Assembly (NCBI RefSeq): GCF_001642475.1
Contig: NW_019173934.1
Location: forward strand, 620,001-684,000
From: Fonsecaea monophora
Taxonomy: Eukaryota > Ascomycota > Eurotiomycetes > Chaetothyriales > Herpotrichiellaceae
Direction: 5' to 3'
DNA length: 64,000 bases
In this document: piece by piece, positions 1 to 10,048 of the stretch
Position numbering within the stretch: the first letter of the stretch is position 1
Layout: each line of letters starts with the position of its first letter
The notes under the pieces: generated by a model
Databases searched by the model: none
Seen by the model: only the letters and a program-made list of their open reading frames with translations
Told to the model about the DNA's origin: nothing
Made by a program: the position numbers and the translations under genes

Positions 1-555
1 GCCACCGACTTCGCCAATGAGCCCAACGTTCTGATCGCCAAGGTTGACGCCGAAGCCGAGAACTCGAAGGCCACCGCTCAATCCCAAGGCATCACCGGCT
101 ACCCGACTATTAAATTCTTCCCCAAGGGCTCTACGGAAGCAGAACCCTACAGTGGTGCTCGCAGCGAGGAGGCTCTGGTGGACTTTGTCAACTCCAAAGC
201 TGGCACCTATAGGGTTCCTGGTGGTGGGCTGAACTCCCAGGCTGGGACTATCGAAATCATCGATAACCTTCTTGCCAAATACATCACGGCCAACGGCCTG
301 AAGGACATTGAGCAGGCGACGGCCGAGATCAAGAAGGCAGCAAAGGACCTGAAGGACACATCGGTCGACTACTATCTGCGGGCCCTGTCCAAACTGACAG
401 GAAACCCAGAGTACGCGATGAAGGAACAGACGAGACTGGCAGGTCTGTTGAAGAAGGGCGGTTTGGCCCCGGAGAAGATCGATGACCTGCAGAAGAGGAG
501 CAACATTCTCTCGAAGTTCTTGGTAAAGGAGCCAGAGCCGAAGAGCGAGTTGTAA
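1..555 (+). CDS. Protein disulfide isomerase, ERp38 type (3' part only)
   Basis: The reading frame is open from the first base, so the 5' part lies outside the window. The visible 184 residues hold the second half of a thioredoxin domain: the cis-proline segment GYPTIKFFPKG near residues 33-43, then a helix rich in acidic residues. An all-helical C-terminal domain of the ERp29c type follows (about residues 80-175). The protein ends in KSEL, a KDEL/HDEL-like tail expected to retain it in the ER lumen. Fungal ERp38-type isomerases have two thioredoxin domains plus this ERp29 domain; the catalytic CxxC motifs would be upstream of the window. Its role would be disulfide formation and isomerisation in secretory proteins. 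The family assignment is firm; whether KSEL is an efficient retrieval signal here is inference. Confidence 0.9.
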   Translation, partial: ATDFANEPNVLIAKVDAEAENSKATAQSQGITGYPTIKFFPKGSTEAEPYSGARSEEALVDFVNSKAGTYRVPGGGLNSQAGTIEIIDNLLAKYITANGLKDIEQATAEIKKAAKDLKDTSVDYYLRALSKLTGNPEYAMKEQTRLAGLLKKGGLAPEKIDDLQKRSNILSKFLVKEPEPKSEL

Positions 556-997
556 GTAACGAGAAACGATTGCGTGGGAACACTCGCGATATCACGGGCA
601 GATTGAGCAAAAAGCACAAGGGTCTGCAGGCAAAATGGATGTGTAAATTGACCACCATTAGAGGAGTTTAAACAAGGCTTTGATGGGTTTCCAGCTTTTA
701 TCCACGTGTGTTTTTCGTCGTGCCACTTGTTGACCTCTTTCCAACCATCGTTGGATTCGTGTAATTCATCGAGAAACCGGGGTTGGCTTATCTTCAAATC
801 CTGAGCTACTTTGTTCGTGATCCGCGCCCTCAGACAAGCGAGATATCTCTGTTGCCCCATGTCAATCTCGAGGCTCCGGTTCGGTCATGGTACTCTTATC
901 ACGCAGGCATAGAAATCCCCTTCTGGCTCTATCCGCTTGTCATGATAGTCCTTATGTATGTATCTTGCTTGCCGCCAAAATTCGCTTTCGACCAACA
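556..997. other. 3' intergenic region between convergent genes
   Basis: This spans the facing 3' ends of the PDI gene (plus strand) and the HSBP1-like gene (minus strand). I see no conserved coding signal in it; it should hold both 3' UTRs. Confidence 0.6.
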
Positions 998-1487
998 TCA
1001 GCTCGACCCGGCCGTACTCCCTGCCTTCCCACCGCTGACGTTCTCCATGGCGCTCGCGTCCCTCAACAGCATCTCCTGCTCGAGCCGGTCACACCGCTCG
1101 GCCATGTCGTCCAGCTTTGTGAGGATCTCGTCGCTGATGCCCTTGAACTTCTTCTCCAGGTCGCCCAGGAAATCGTCGATCGCCTCAGCGAGCTTCGTCG
1201 CCGCCTCGTTGGGACTGTGAAGGTTGTCTGTTGCGCCGCCGCCGCCACTACCGGGGGGGCCGTTTGACGCTGCTATAGTGGTGGTGGCGGTGGAGGAGGC
1301 GTGATACGAGTGCAAGGAGAGAGGCGGGCTTCCTGCCCCTCGCGTTGAAGGTGGGCTGGGGAGGGACTATATTTCAAGGAGGGTCAGCGTAGGCAGGGAG
1401 GGTATCGCAGGCTGGTCGTCCAGTGCAGTAAGATGTATCGAAAGGGCAGTCTGTCTGTACGAGTGGTTTCTTTCGCAAACTCACCAT
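998..1487 (-). CDS. Heat shock factor-binding protein 1-like (HSBP1) coiled-coil protein
   Basis: The conserved part is a single amphipathic helix with heptad spacing, DFLGDLEKKFKGISDEILTK followed by LDDMAERCDRLEQEM. It matches the HSBP1 core, a small trimeric coiled coil that binds the HSF trimerisation domain and damps the heat-shock response. The long exon (998-1366) has no in-frame ATG before the core and meets TAG at 1367-1369. On the minus strand that TAG is the end of a good acceptor (ATATAG) preceded by a CTGAC branch site. An ATG at 1485-1487 is followed at once by GTGAGT. Splicing 1367-1484 out joins ATG to the long exon in frame, giving a protein of about 123 residues whose first coding exon is one codon. 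The N-terminal 60 residues are low in complexity (Ser/Thr/Gly). Family confidence is good; the start model is inferred from splice signals. Confidence 0.72.
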
Positions 1488-3116
1488 AATATCCTACAGT
1501 GATATTTGGCCTTTTTTTGATCACTTCAGGAGAGTGAATTGCCCACACGGAAATACACACACCAATCCAGGAAACGCAGACCAAGCTCAATTCACAATGA
1601 GATACATTCCGGAGTGAGCGCGACAGCACGCTTTTTCTCACGCGCCAGCGCTTGTTCGGAGGTCGAGTATCGAAAAGTGAGGGAAAGTGCCGGCAATCTA
1701 CGACCGACTTGTATTTTATTGATTTTGGAGAGGTGTGAGAGAGAGGCTCGAGACGCAGCGCTTGGGTTTGGGGAAATTGGCCCGAAGTTCAGGCGGTCAG
1801 TCTGTCAGTCAGCGACGCCAGCACCCAACCACAACCCAGGAGTACCGAATACTTCGATTCTCTGCTGCTTACCGACTATTTACTTGGTACTTGACTGCCT
1901 CTGCACTCGCCGTGCAAGGGAGACTGAGACGCTCCTGCGTCCGTCTCTCACGTTTCCAGAACCCACGCTGCATCTTCCTCATTGACAGAGCTTGAGAGTT
2001 GTATCCCCACCGAGTCTCGTGCGCCCTATGCGAAAGCCGTTATGATCATGTTTGCGAGTTCAAGGACTGGCCTTTCGCTCCATCAGCCTTTATGCTCTCA
2101 GGACGCCTCTGGCCTGCTTGAGGAGCCTAGCAATGAGTAAAGTCTCACTGGGCATTCATCGCTACTACCTTGAAGATACACTCCGACTCGACGACATCAT
2201 CCTGACCACCTACATCTCTCCTGTGTCCTGTACTTCTACCGTGCAAGAAACATCCCACCTCGCATATCCTACGTGACATTTGCCAGGAACCTACAAGCCT
2301 GTCTGAGGCATCGAAGTTATGGCCAGCTACCTGCCCCAGGCAGATTTGGCTCAAGATGACCACGCCAACCGGTATATTGGCGGGACGGGGAACAAGATTC
2401 AAACTAACTGCGGGAATGGGGCGATCAAGTGGGAAATCATTAGTCTATTTCGACAGCCGCATGAGATGGAGCAACCAGCAAGCATATTGACAGCACGATT
2501 TGAGTGTTCACATGAGGAGACCATAGCCTCTAAAGGGCGTCTGTTTCATCACGAGTGAGGGAAGACAAGGTCAGTGGTGCGTGATTACTACCTAGGTAGT
2601 CTCGTGCGCAAAACCTACTGTCCATCCTCCCCTTGAGGTACCCGGGCTAGACATTCCTTCAGAAGGAGGATCGTGGCTTGTATAGTGGAGGAAGATCAAA
2701 CATGGACAAATTCTCGAGGACGAAAGCTGAGATACTCCAGAAGTGGTCATTTCTACTCAAGTATTCCTATCCAGTATCCCAAGGGCTGCTCCGGTATAGG
2801 GAGCCTGTAATTTCGTATTTCGTATTCGCTCGTCCCGATGGCCATTCTCCGAAGTTCCACAGTTGAACAGACCTGGGGTATTTTGCACGACTAAAACCAC
2901 AAAATGAAGACGTCTCCGCGTTAGAAGTAGCGTTCACCCCATGGAACTATAGAAGCGAAACGCAGACAGTACTTCCAAAATCCTTCTATGCCTGCCGTAT
3001 TTTCTTGAGATGAATGAGTTCGCCTCGACCCTTCCACGTTAGTCCTTGTAATTGATTCCAAGGCGGAAATATTTACCTCATCATTAACCTAGCTTTTGCT
3101 TTGCTTGACTTTGCAG
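1488..3116. other. Intergenic, no gene recognised
   Basis: About 1.6 kb lie between the HSBP1-like gene (transcribed leftward) and the APH-like gene (rightward), so it should contain both promoters. Open frames here are short, lack family resemblance and are not linked by convincing splice sites. A splice-acceptor-like tract (TTTGCTTGACTTTGCAG) ends at 3116 and probably belongs to the 5' end of the next gene. Confidence 0.5.
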
Positions 3117-5152
3117 AGAATTCAACAGCTTATTGAGTTCTGCATCCTTGTCAACGGCGCTGGTAACAAAGGACGCAGTGGCAAGCTGGCCGTGAGTAGA
3201 ATTTTTCTTTGCCCATTGTGGCCTGGAGGGCGTGTTGTCATCCACCAACAACGAGCGCAACTTCCATCTTTCAAGGCCTTCAGCACCGGCCCTCTTGCGC
3301 TATGCCGTCAGAGTAAACCGCCAGGTTACCTTAACGGGTGCCGTCGTCGCACAATCCGGACGATAGCCTTGAGCAGAAGAGATCGTAAGTTCAACCTGCT
3401 GTCGCTACAGCCTTTTGGTCACTTGAATCTCTAATGCTGAGACAGGCTTCGATCCTTACGCGTATACGAGCGGCCGATGGCTCCGTGGCGACGAGTTAGA
3501 GCGCAGCGCTCGACATATCACCTTTGATTTCGACGCCCTCTGTCAGCGAGTTATTGAGTTGTGTCCAGGGGCAGCGTCGATCTCGAATTGCGAGAAGAAA
3601 GAAGGAGGGTTCAACAGAGTTTTTATTTTCACCACCGACAATGGACAGAGTATCGTCGCCAGACTCCCCTTTGCACTCGCCGGACCACCAAGATTGACGA
3701 CTCAGTCAGAAGTCGCGACTATCCATTACAGTAAGTCTACAGACTATATGGTGGCTATGCAACTAATTCTTCGATCCGGCATAGTACAAGCGAACACTAG
3801 TATCCCTATTCCAAAAGTCCTCGACTGGTGCGATGACGCCTCAACATCAATTGGGACCGAATACATAATCATGGAACACGCTGATGGTGTCCAGCTACAC
3901 CAAATATGGCCTAACATGGCCGGAGAACAAAGGATTCGGTGTATCAAGGCTATCGTTCAAAAGATCAAGGAAATTGCGAACGTGGAATTTCCAGCATACG
4001 GAAGTTTATATCATGCCACCGCTCGTCTCAGCTCTGCTTCAAAGGTTCCACTGAATCAAGATTTCTGCATTGGCCCTCATTGTGGGGCAATGTACTGGAA
4101 TTGCAACCCCATTGAGCCTAGATATTACCAAAATACGAAGCCTAATCAGGGACCATGTAAGTGTATTCTACCTGGCGTATATCAATATCTGATGAGCCTA
4201 AGGGTCCGACCTCGGGGCATACTGCGACGGTCTGATCGATGCAGGTATTGCTAGGATCCCTCCTGATTCCGACCACCAGAACCGACTTCGATATCAGGGA
4301 TCGCCATCTGATCACCTTCATCTCCTTGACTCGGGCCGGTCTGTGATCAAGAAGATGTCTGAAGATTCACGAATCTTGAATGCGGCTGTTCCAACTCTCC
4401 TCCACCCTGACTTCCACAAGAGAAATATCTTCGTTTCGGAAGATGACCCCACCGTAGTTACTGGAATCATTGATTGGCAATCGGCTAGCGTCGAGCCAGG
4501 ATTCTGGTACGCAGACCACATCCCGAACTTTGCGATGAGTATACCAGATCCCTTTGGCCAAAGGGACCCTGACAGTGAGCTATGTGCAAAAGCATTTGAC
4601 GCTTGCGTGCAATTTCTTGTCCCCAAGTTGGCAGGTCCCCGTTACCTAGATGAGTCCCTATTCCGGCTATTTCGATATTGCTATCGAACCTGGAAGGATG
4701 GAGCCGTGGCTTTTCTTAGCGAACTCATTGAGACATCTCAGCACTGGACAAGCCTTGGTCTTCCAGGCTCATGCCCATTTACAACACCTACTCCTGAAGA
4801 ATTTGTGATTCATCAACAATACAAGAGATTTGTGGCCGCGCAGGAATTGAAACGCGATCTGTCAGGCTTGCTCAACACTACCTCTGAGGGATGGGTCCCG
4901 TCTGAAGCCTGGGAAACGACAGTATTGGCACACAAGGAGCTGTTTGCAAACATGCTAGAAGCTGTATTGACTGACGCAGATACTGATGACGATGAACCCA
5001 TAAGAGATGAAAGTGATCTGAGGGAAATATGGCCATTTGATCTCAAGGATATTTACCCGCAGTCAAGGAAGCTCGGGAGGTCTGAGGCGTTCTCGGCGCC
5101 TAGACCAACCGCCGCTCTCTCGCACTGCCAGACCCAAGGTTACGAGGTTTAG
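3117..5152 (+). CDS. Aminoglycoside phosphotransferase (APH)/AIM9-like protein kinase-fold protein; 5' end uncertain
   Basis: Supported exons are 3446-3730, 3785-4156 and 4203-5152, with introns 3731-3784 and 4157-4202 preserving frame. The protein begins with a segment typical of this fungal family (FDPYAYTSGRWLRGDELERS). Next come the Gly-rich region (EKKEGGFNRVFIFTT) and the ATP-lysine strand equivalent (VARLPFALAG). The Brenner-like catalytic loop follows (LLHPDFHKRNIFV, with D and N), then the metal-binding IDWQSA. The family is related to yeast Aim9 and bacterial APH; substrates are unknown and some members are mitochondrial. A preceding exon (ending 3384, donor GTAAGT) joins exon 3446 in frame, but I find no in-frame ATG in it. 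Another frame of the same exon spells a family-like peptide, DDSLEQKR. The 5' end is therefore either mis-modelled or damaged. Confidence 0.7.
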
Positions 5153-6155
5153 GCAGCAGCGTACGGGTAGGCGATTTGCCAGTGAATTAGGCGGATAGAT
5201 CAATACGGAAGGTCTTGTAAAATGCTCCCTTACTAAATAGGGCAACTTGGGGGCCACTAGGCACCTTTTGAGAAACTGTTAAGCACTTGTCAAGCATTGC
5301 CAAAGAGAATTAAAGCTTGCGACCCCGGATAGTCTAATCCAGCCACTTTCCCACCACATCCCAACTCACTTGATTCTTCCTCGACATCCTCCACTTTTAC
5401 GAATGTCGACGCCCAAAGGTACGCTAGGATGAGCCCAAACTGGCTTTGCGCCTTTCAGCAGGTGGCACAGTAAGTCAGACTCCCCTCGAAGGTCAACCTA
5501 CTGCGTCTGTCTGCCCTGCGTCCATGCTAAAGCTCAAGTTACGAGGCCGAGTCCAGAACATCCCATGATGGTGTGCTGCCCGGTCCTGAGGACAGCATTG
5601 TGAAGGGAAATGGTTGCGCGATGGAGCACGAACCACTCGACGTGACGTGACTGGCCAGCCTAACGAGCTTTTCTTCAGCCTGGGGAAGGCGGATGCTTTC
5701 TCCTCCCACACATCTACTCGCTAACGTTGGGTGCTGCTCTACTTTCAGCCTGGACTGGGCCATTTCCGAAGCTGAAATGCAGCTTTAAGCCAGCCACAAA
5801 CACCTTTGAGGATGTCGTCCATGGCCAGCCGACTGACTGATAAACACGTCGCCAATGCCTGAATAGCTTCACCCACCTTCACGAGTTGTCCAGTCCCTGC
5901 TTTTTCGTCTCTTTGCTGCTTTCGTCGGCTGGACGCTCCCTTCATGGACTGTTCTTCGTGCGGTTTTTGCGCAATCGCCATTTCCCAGTTGTCTTCGGCA
6001 AACTGGGTGTATGACCTCTCCAAAGTGGTCGAGTATGAATGACTCAAATACTCGCAGCCTGGCTCTTGCTTTGCGCTGTCTTCCGCGTTTTCGTGGTCCA
6101 TCGTCTGGCTTCAGTAGGTCTGTATTCAAGTTTCCTGTATTGATTGTGCAGCATA
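5153..6155. other. Intergenic, no gene recognised
   Basis: This is about 1 kb between two rightward genes. Two overlapping minus-strand open frames around 5745-6171 contain basic stretches but no complete domain, and they would run into the promoter of the next gene. I see no other structure. Confidence 0.4.
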
Positions 6156-8413
6156 ATGGCAGCGATGCCACAGCAGCCTCAGTCCCCTACAAGGATCCCT
6201 CTTCTATCTGAAAGGGGTCTTGGGACACCTGCCACACAGACCAGCTCAGATAGCCCTCCCCCAACTCCCACCTCCCATCATGTGATCAAAGACAACATGG
6301 AGGGTGCTTTGCCCTCTCTGCTATGGGGGGCATTTGCACCTTGCGTCCCAGTGGCCATCATCTCCAGTGTTCTTTTAACTGCCATCCTGTACAACCAAAT
6401 CGACAGCAGTTATGTCTTTCTTCCTGAGAAGCAAGAGACAGCCGCGACTGAAGGACTGGATACTTTGGACAGTATCCAGCGAATCGAGAAGAATGGAGGC
6501 GATCATGCCTACTACCTATACTACAAGACCATCACCAACCCAGCTGTGTTGCACATGATATCTTCATGGACGGCCAAGATCATACCTTTCGTCACCGGTG
6601 CTTCCATGGCTCTTGTTGCCTTCTTCGCAGGACAACGCATTATGAAAGCTACTGCCAACAAATCCGAGAAGCTGCCGAGTCCTCACCAGGTATCCATCCT
6701 GATCGGACTGCTCAATGGAGGTGGAACCCAACCTCTGCTCGATACTGTCAAGTATCGCTGGCACAATCATGAGACCCTTGTTCCACCAGTTCCTCTGGCC
6801 TTTTGGTGTTTGTCGTTCATTGTCTTCATGACGTAGGTCGCTCGTCCTATGTCGTTCCCCCATGGATGGTACTAACTCTGCCACACAGCTTCGCCATCGG
6901 TGCAGTCGACAGCTGGTTCGGTACAGTCACCACGGCTATGAACATCGCATTGGTGATTCCCCAGAACAGCACAGCATTCTCTTTTGGAAGAGGTCTAAAC
7001 TCAAGCCAGTGCGGACCAGACGAGTGGCAGATACGGACTTGTCCCGGCAATGCTCAAGCGAGTTGCAGCTACCCCTGTAGCATCACGAACTGGACCGCGT
7101 CCAACGGAGAGCGTCAAGGTGTGCTCAATGCCCAACAAGCAGCAGAGACGCTGATGTCGAACTCTGAGAATAACACAATATTCAATGTCACAGTCAATGA
7201 CTCAAACTACTACTTCCTTGGGGATATCCAGAGCAGCAGGACGCTTGACTTTGCGGCAACAACGCTGGCAATCAAGACGCAATGCCAGATGGTGACACAA
7301 GACTGTAATGTCACATCCGTTGACGACCGCAGCTCCGGCTTCACCTGCGGAGCTTACAGCGCGCCATCCTTTTCATACTCCGGAGAGGTTGGCATGGACC
7401 CTAAGGATGCGACGTCGGCGCCAGACGAGGCGATGGTCGGCATTCAATTCTTCAACGACACGGCAAAGACTCAAGCTGTGGGTTTCGGAAGCAGCACCAC
7501 CAACCTCTTCACCACGCAGAACCCACTCCAGTTTTTGACCTGGTCAAAGGGCTTCCCACCAGTGGACACGTACCAAGACGAATTCAAAGATATGCGAAAC
7601 GACCACTACCTCAAATACGATGCAACTGGTGATACCGTCTTCGTCCTGAGCTGCTCAGCAGTCATCGCCGAAGTGAGATACAACTGGACCAATGGATCAA
7701 TAGGTCTTGTTGAGCTTCAGGCAGATGAGGATGTAGCAGACTACTACGGTGCCGTCTTCAGCGCACCGTTCGCCATCAACAGTCCACTGTCACATCTGTC
7801 CCTCCAGGACGCCGCCGCGTTGGCAGCCTATCAGAAGACACCGGAGGGTCTGTCGAGGATCTTTGCCGACCGTTTCTCTCAGGCCGCCGTAGCCCTCAGC
7901 TCGGGAATCGCCGTCAGGGTACAGAACGAGCTCGAGTGGACGAGAGACAACAATTACCTCGCAACGCGCGTCCCATATCTGCCTCTGTATCTCCTTGTGA
8001 CGCTGAAAGCCGTTTACGCGCTGTTCGCGCTGGGTCTCGCTGTCCTGGCGGTCTTCCTGACGCAGCCGTCGCAGGCGCAGGAAGTGAAGGAGCGGCTGAC
8101 TGTCGACGGCCTCGCGGCGGGCTTCTTCGAACCCAACGCCAACCACGAGCGGGCGGTCAAGAACGTCAGCGACCTGTTCGAGGAACACCAGGACGGCGGC
8201 GAGAAGAGCGACGACACCAAGAAGATTGGCCTGTTGCGGACCGACAAGGGCGGCTGGCTCTGGGTCGCGGTGGCGCAGAAAGCCGCCCAAGGCCTGGGTC
8301 TCCAGGAAGCAGCCAGCTTCGCCGCCGACCAGGTTGCCGACGCGGCTGCGGCGCAGATGGGAACGGTGGGGACTTTGGGACAAGGGTATAAATTGGTCAA
8401 GGACATCATTTAG
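6156..8413 (+). CDS. Multi-pass membrane protein of a fungal-specific family, large extracytoplasmic domain
   Basis: There are two exons, 6156-6832 and 6889-8413. The 56-bp intron (donor GTAGGT, acceptor CCACACAG) joins FMT to FAIGAVDSWFG, for 733 residues. I start at the first ATG (MAAMPQQPQ). After a Ser/Pro-rich N-terminus come predicted membrane helices near residues 52-78 (LWGAFAPCVPVAIISSVLLT), 145-165 (IIPFVTGASMALVAFF) and 215-235 (LAFWCLSFIVFMT). A large Cys-containing domain with many N-x-S/T sites follows (about residues 245-600), and then a last helix (YLPLYLLVTLKAVYALFALG). The C-terminal tail is charged and would be cytosolic. The layout suggests a plasma-membrane or endomembrane protein with a glycosylated outer domain. 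I recognise no enzymatic motif and assign no function. Confidence 0.75.
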
Positions 8414-8766
8414 GATTTGGGCATTGGGGAGGGAGGAATGTTGGTCAGTGTCTGCAGGGGAATAAGGTAAGGGAATCATTCTTACGGCTGCTTTTGAGGT
8501 ATGGGTTTTATGGACAAGGAAAGGATCAATGGGATGGACGTATGCCACTGGGACGTGGCAACGAGTATTATGGATTATGGGAGTAATGAGGTTTACATGC
8601 GAAGGAAAGCATTCCTTTCTGGGTAATTGAACAATGATGCTTGTCGTTGATTCCCACTCTTGCTCACGAACAAGAAATCCTGTCTTTCATTTTAGCTGGG
8701 TGACTCTCCTTTTTCTCTTTCTCCCTTCTCCTTGAGTCGACGTACTCGAGCACCTCAAGCACCACC
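8414..8766. other. 3' intergenic region between convergent genes
   Basis: This is the space between the stop of the membrane protein and the stop of the DUF7704-like gene. I see nothing beyond presumed 3' UTRs. Confidence 0.5.
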
Positions 8767-9258
8767 TCAAGTACTCTTCCCCTTCCCCTTCCCCTTCCCC
8801 TTCTTGTCCTCATTCAGCTCATCCATACGCATACCGACACCCAGCAAAAAAGCGACCCTCAGGGCCCCCACGCCGGCGAGGATGGCCAGATTCGCCCACT
8901 CCTGCCCCGTCACCCGGCTCCACTCCAGCCGGTTCTGCACATCGAGCGACCTCGCCACGGCACCAATAATCGCGACGTCCTGGACCAGGATCGCGCCCTG
9001 CAGACATCGCCAGACGGGGACGTCGGCCGGCCGCACGCGCAGCATCACGACCTGCAGAAACAGTGTTGAGAGGAGGTATCCCGCGCTGCTGTCGAGGAGG
9101 ACAGTGGTTTCCGGGGCGGGCGGGATCGTTGCCGACGAGGCGTTGTACAGGCGTAGGATGGTCGAGGGGGCGAAGAGTTGGGTTAGCGCGCCGCTGAGCG
9201 CGATGAGCGGATCGACCGTGCTGAAGAAGATGCGGTAGAAGGGCGGGATTGTCGACAT
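8767..9258 (-). CDS. DUF7704-like small integral membrane protein
   Basis: This intact single-exon frame encodes 163 residues and starts at ATG (9256-9258). Four hydrophobic helices are visible: around residues 8-30 (FSTVDPLIALSGALTQLF), 58-76 (AGYLLSTLFLQVVML), 86-105 (AILVQDVAIIGAVA) and 125-145 (LAILAGVGALRVAFLLG). Fungal DUF7704 proteins share the size, the early FSTVDP-type motif and the four-helix layout; their function is unknown. The C-terminus is an unusual KGKGKGKGK run encoded by a CCCCTT tandem repeat (about 8775-8805), so its length could vary between strains. There are no neighbours in an obvious operon-like relation. Confidence 0.72.
   Translation of the reverse strand: MSTIPPFYRIFFSTVDPLIALSGALTQLFAPSTILRLYNASSATIPPAPETTVLLDSSAGYLLSTLFLQVVMLRVRPADVPVWRCLQGAILVQDVAIIGAVARSLDVQNRLEWSRVTGQEWANLAILAGVGALRVAFLLGVGMRMDELNEDKKGKGKGKGKST
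8775..8805. repeat. CCCCTT hexanucleotide microsatellite inside a coding end
   Basis: Four to five tandem copies of a six-base unit (ccccttccccttcccc) lie inside the 3' end of the DUF7704-like gene. On the minus strand they encode alternating Lys-Gly. Confidence 0.85.
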
Positions 9259-10048
9259 GGTTTTTTCTCGCTCTGGCTCTAGTCCCTAGGGATGGGGGGA
9301 ACGGGGGCGGCTAACAAGAGCTGTACTTGGAAAGGAAAGGGGGTCAGGGATATCAATATCGATTCTGGCGCTTTTCTGAGGGTGGGCGTCGTGGTCCGCA
9401 CGGAATGAGTCTGTCTGTCTGTCTGTCTGTCTCTCTGCCAAAGCCAACGATGAGGTTTACAGATCACCACGTTTTGAAAAGTACGAGATCTATACCCCTG
9501 GGAAGAGAAGAGAAGAGATGAGCTGAGAGAGATGGGAGGGAGTGCTGAGACAGTCCTCGAATGCAAGACGAGTGACCAACGAACAACTCTTTATATCATC
9601 CTGACTTTTGCCCGTAAGTCGCTGATGTGGATACATACCTAATAGTGATATGTACAGCGTCAAAGCGTCTTGAGTGTCTCCGCGCATTCGCCGGACCGTC
9701 ATCACCACATAGGTACCGTGCACTGTGCGTCGGGAATCCCTGGCGTGAGGCTGAAACTGCGGCTGAATCCTGGATCCGTGGCTCGCTCCTCAGCGCGGAG
9801 TGGGAGGGAGAGGGGCCAGGGGGCCTTACGGGCTACTCGCGGATGGGTTGATGTCGTTTTCAATACCGGCGCCACGTATGTACATGAATAGAGCTATGTG
9901 TGTGAGAGAGAGAGAGTGAGAGATATGCTTCGCGTATTGACTTCTAACCAAAAAAAGAAAAAAAAAAGATGACTAGCGGGCGAGGGGAGAGTTCTCTCTC
10001 AAACAATGCTAAACAGAGTCTCGCAGTATACATATGCACTCGTCCAGA
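9259..10048. other. Intergenic with tetranucleotide repeat
   Basis: This holds the promoter of the DUF7704-like gene and the 3' flank of the flavin monooxygenase. A (GTCT)n microsatellite runs about 9409-9432, and a GA-rich tract and a poly-A tract lie near 9900-9970. I recognise no gene. Confidence 0.5.

Noticed and set aside
5745..6171. Two overlapping minus-strand open frames with basic stretches (RKRGRQRKARAR), reminiscent of a bZIP or AT-hook start
   Set aside because: No leucine zipper or complete domain follows, splice sites do not connect them convincingly, and they run into the promoter and start of the rightward membrane-protein gene.
7790..8548. Long minus-strand open frame (252 codons) opposite the membrane-protein gene
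   Set aside because: It is the antisense of a well-supported exon in a GC-rich coding region, with Arg/Gln-rich shadow composition and no domain.
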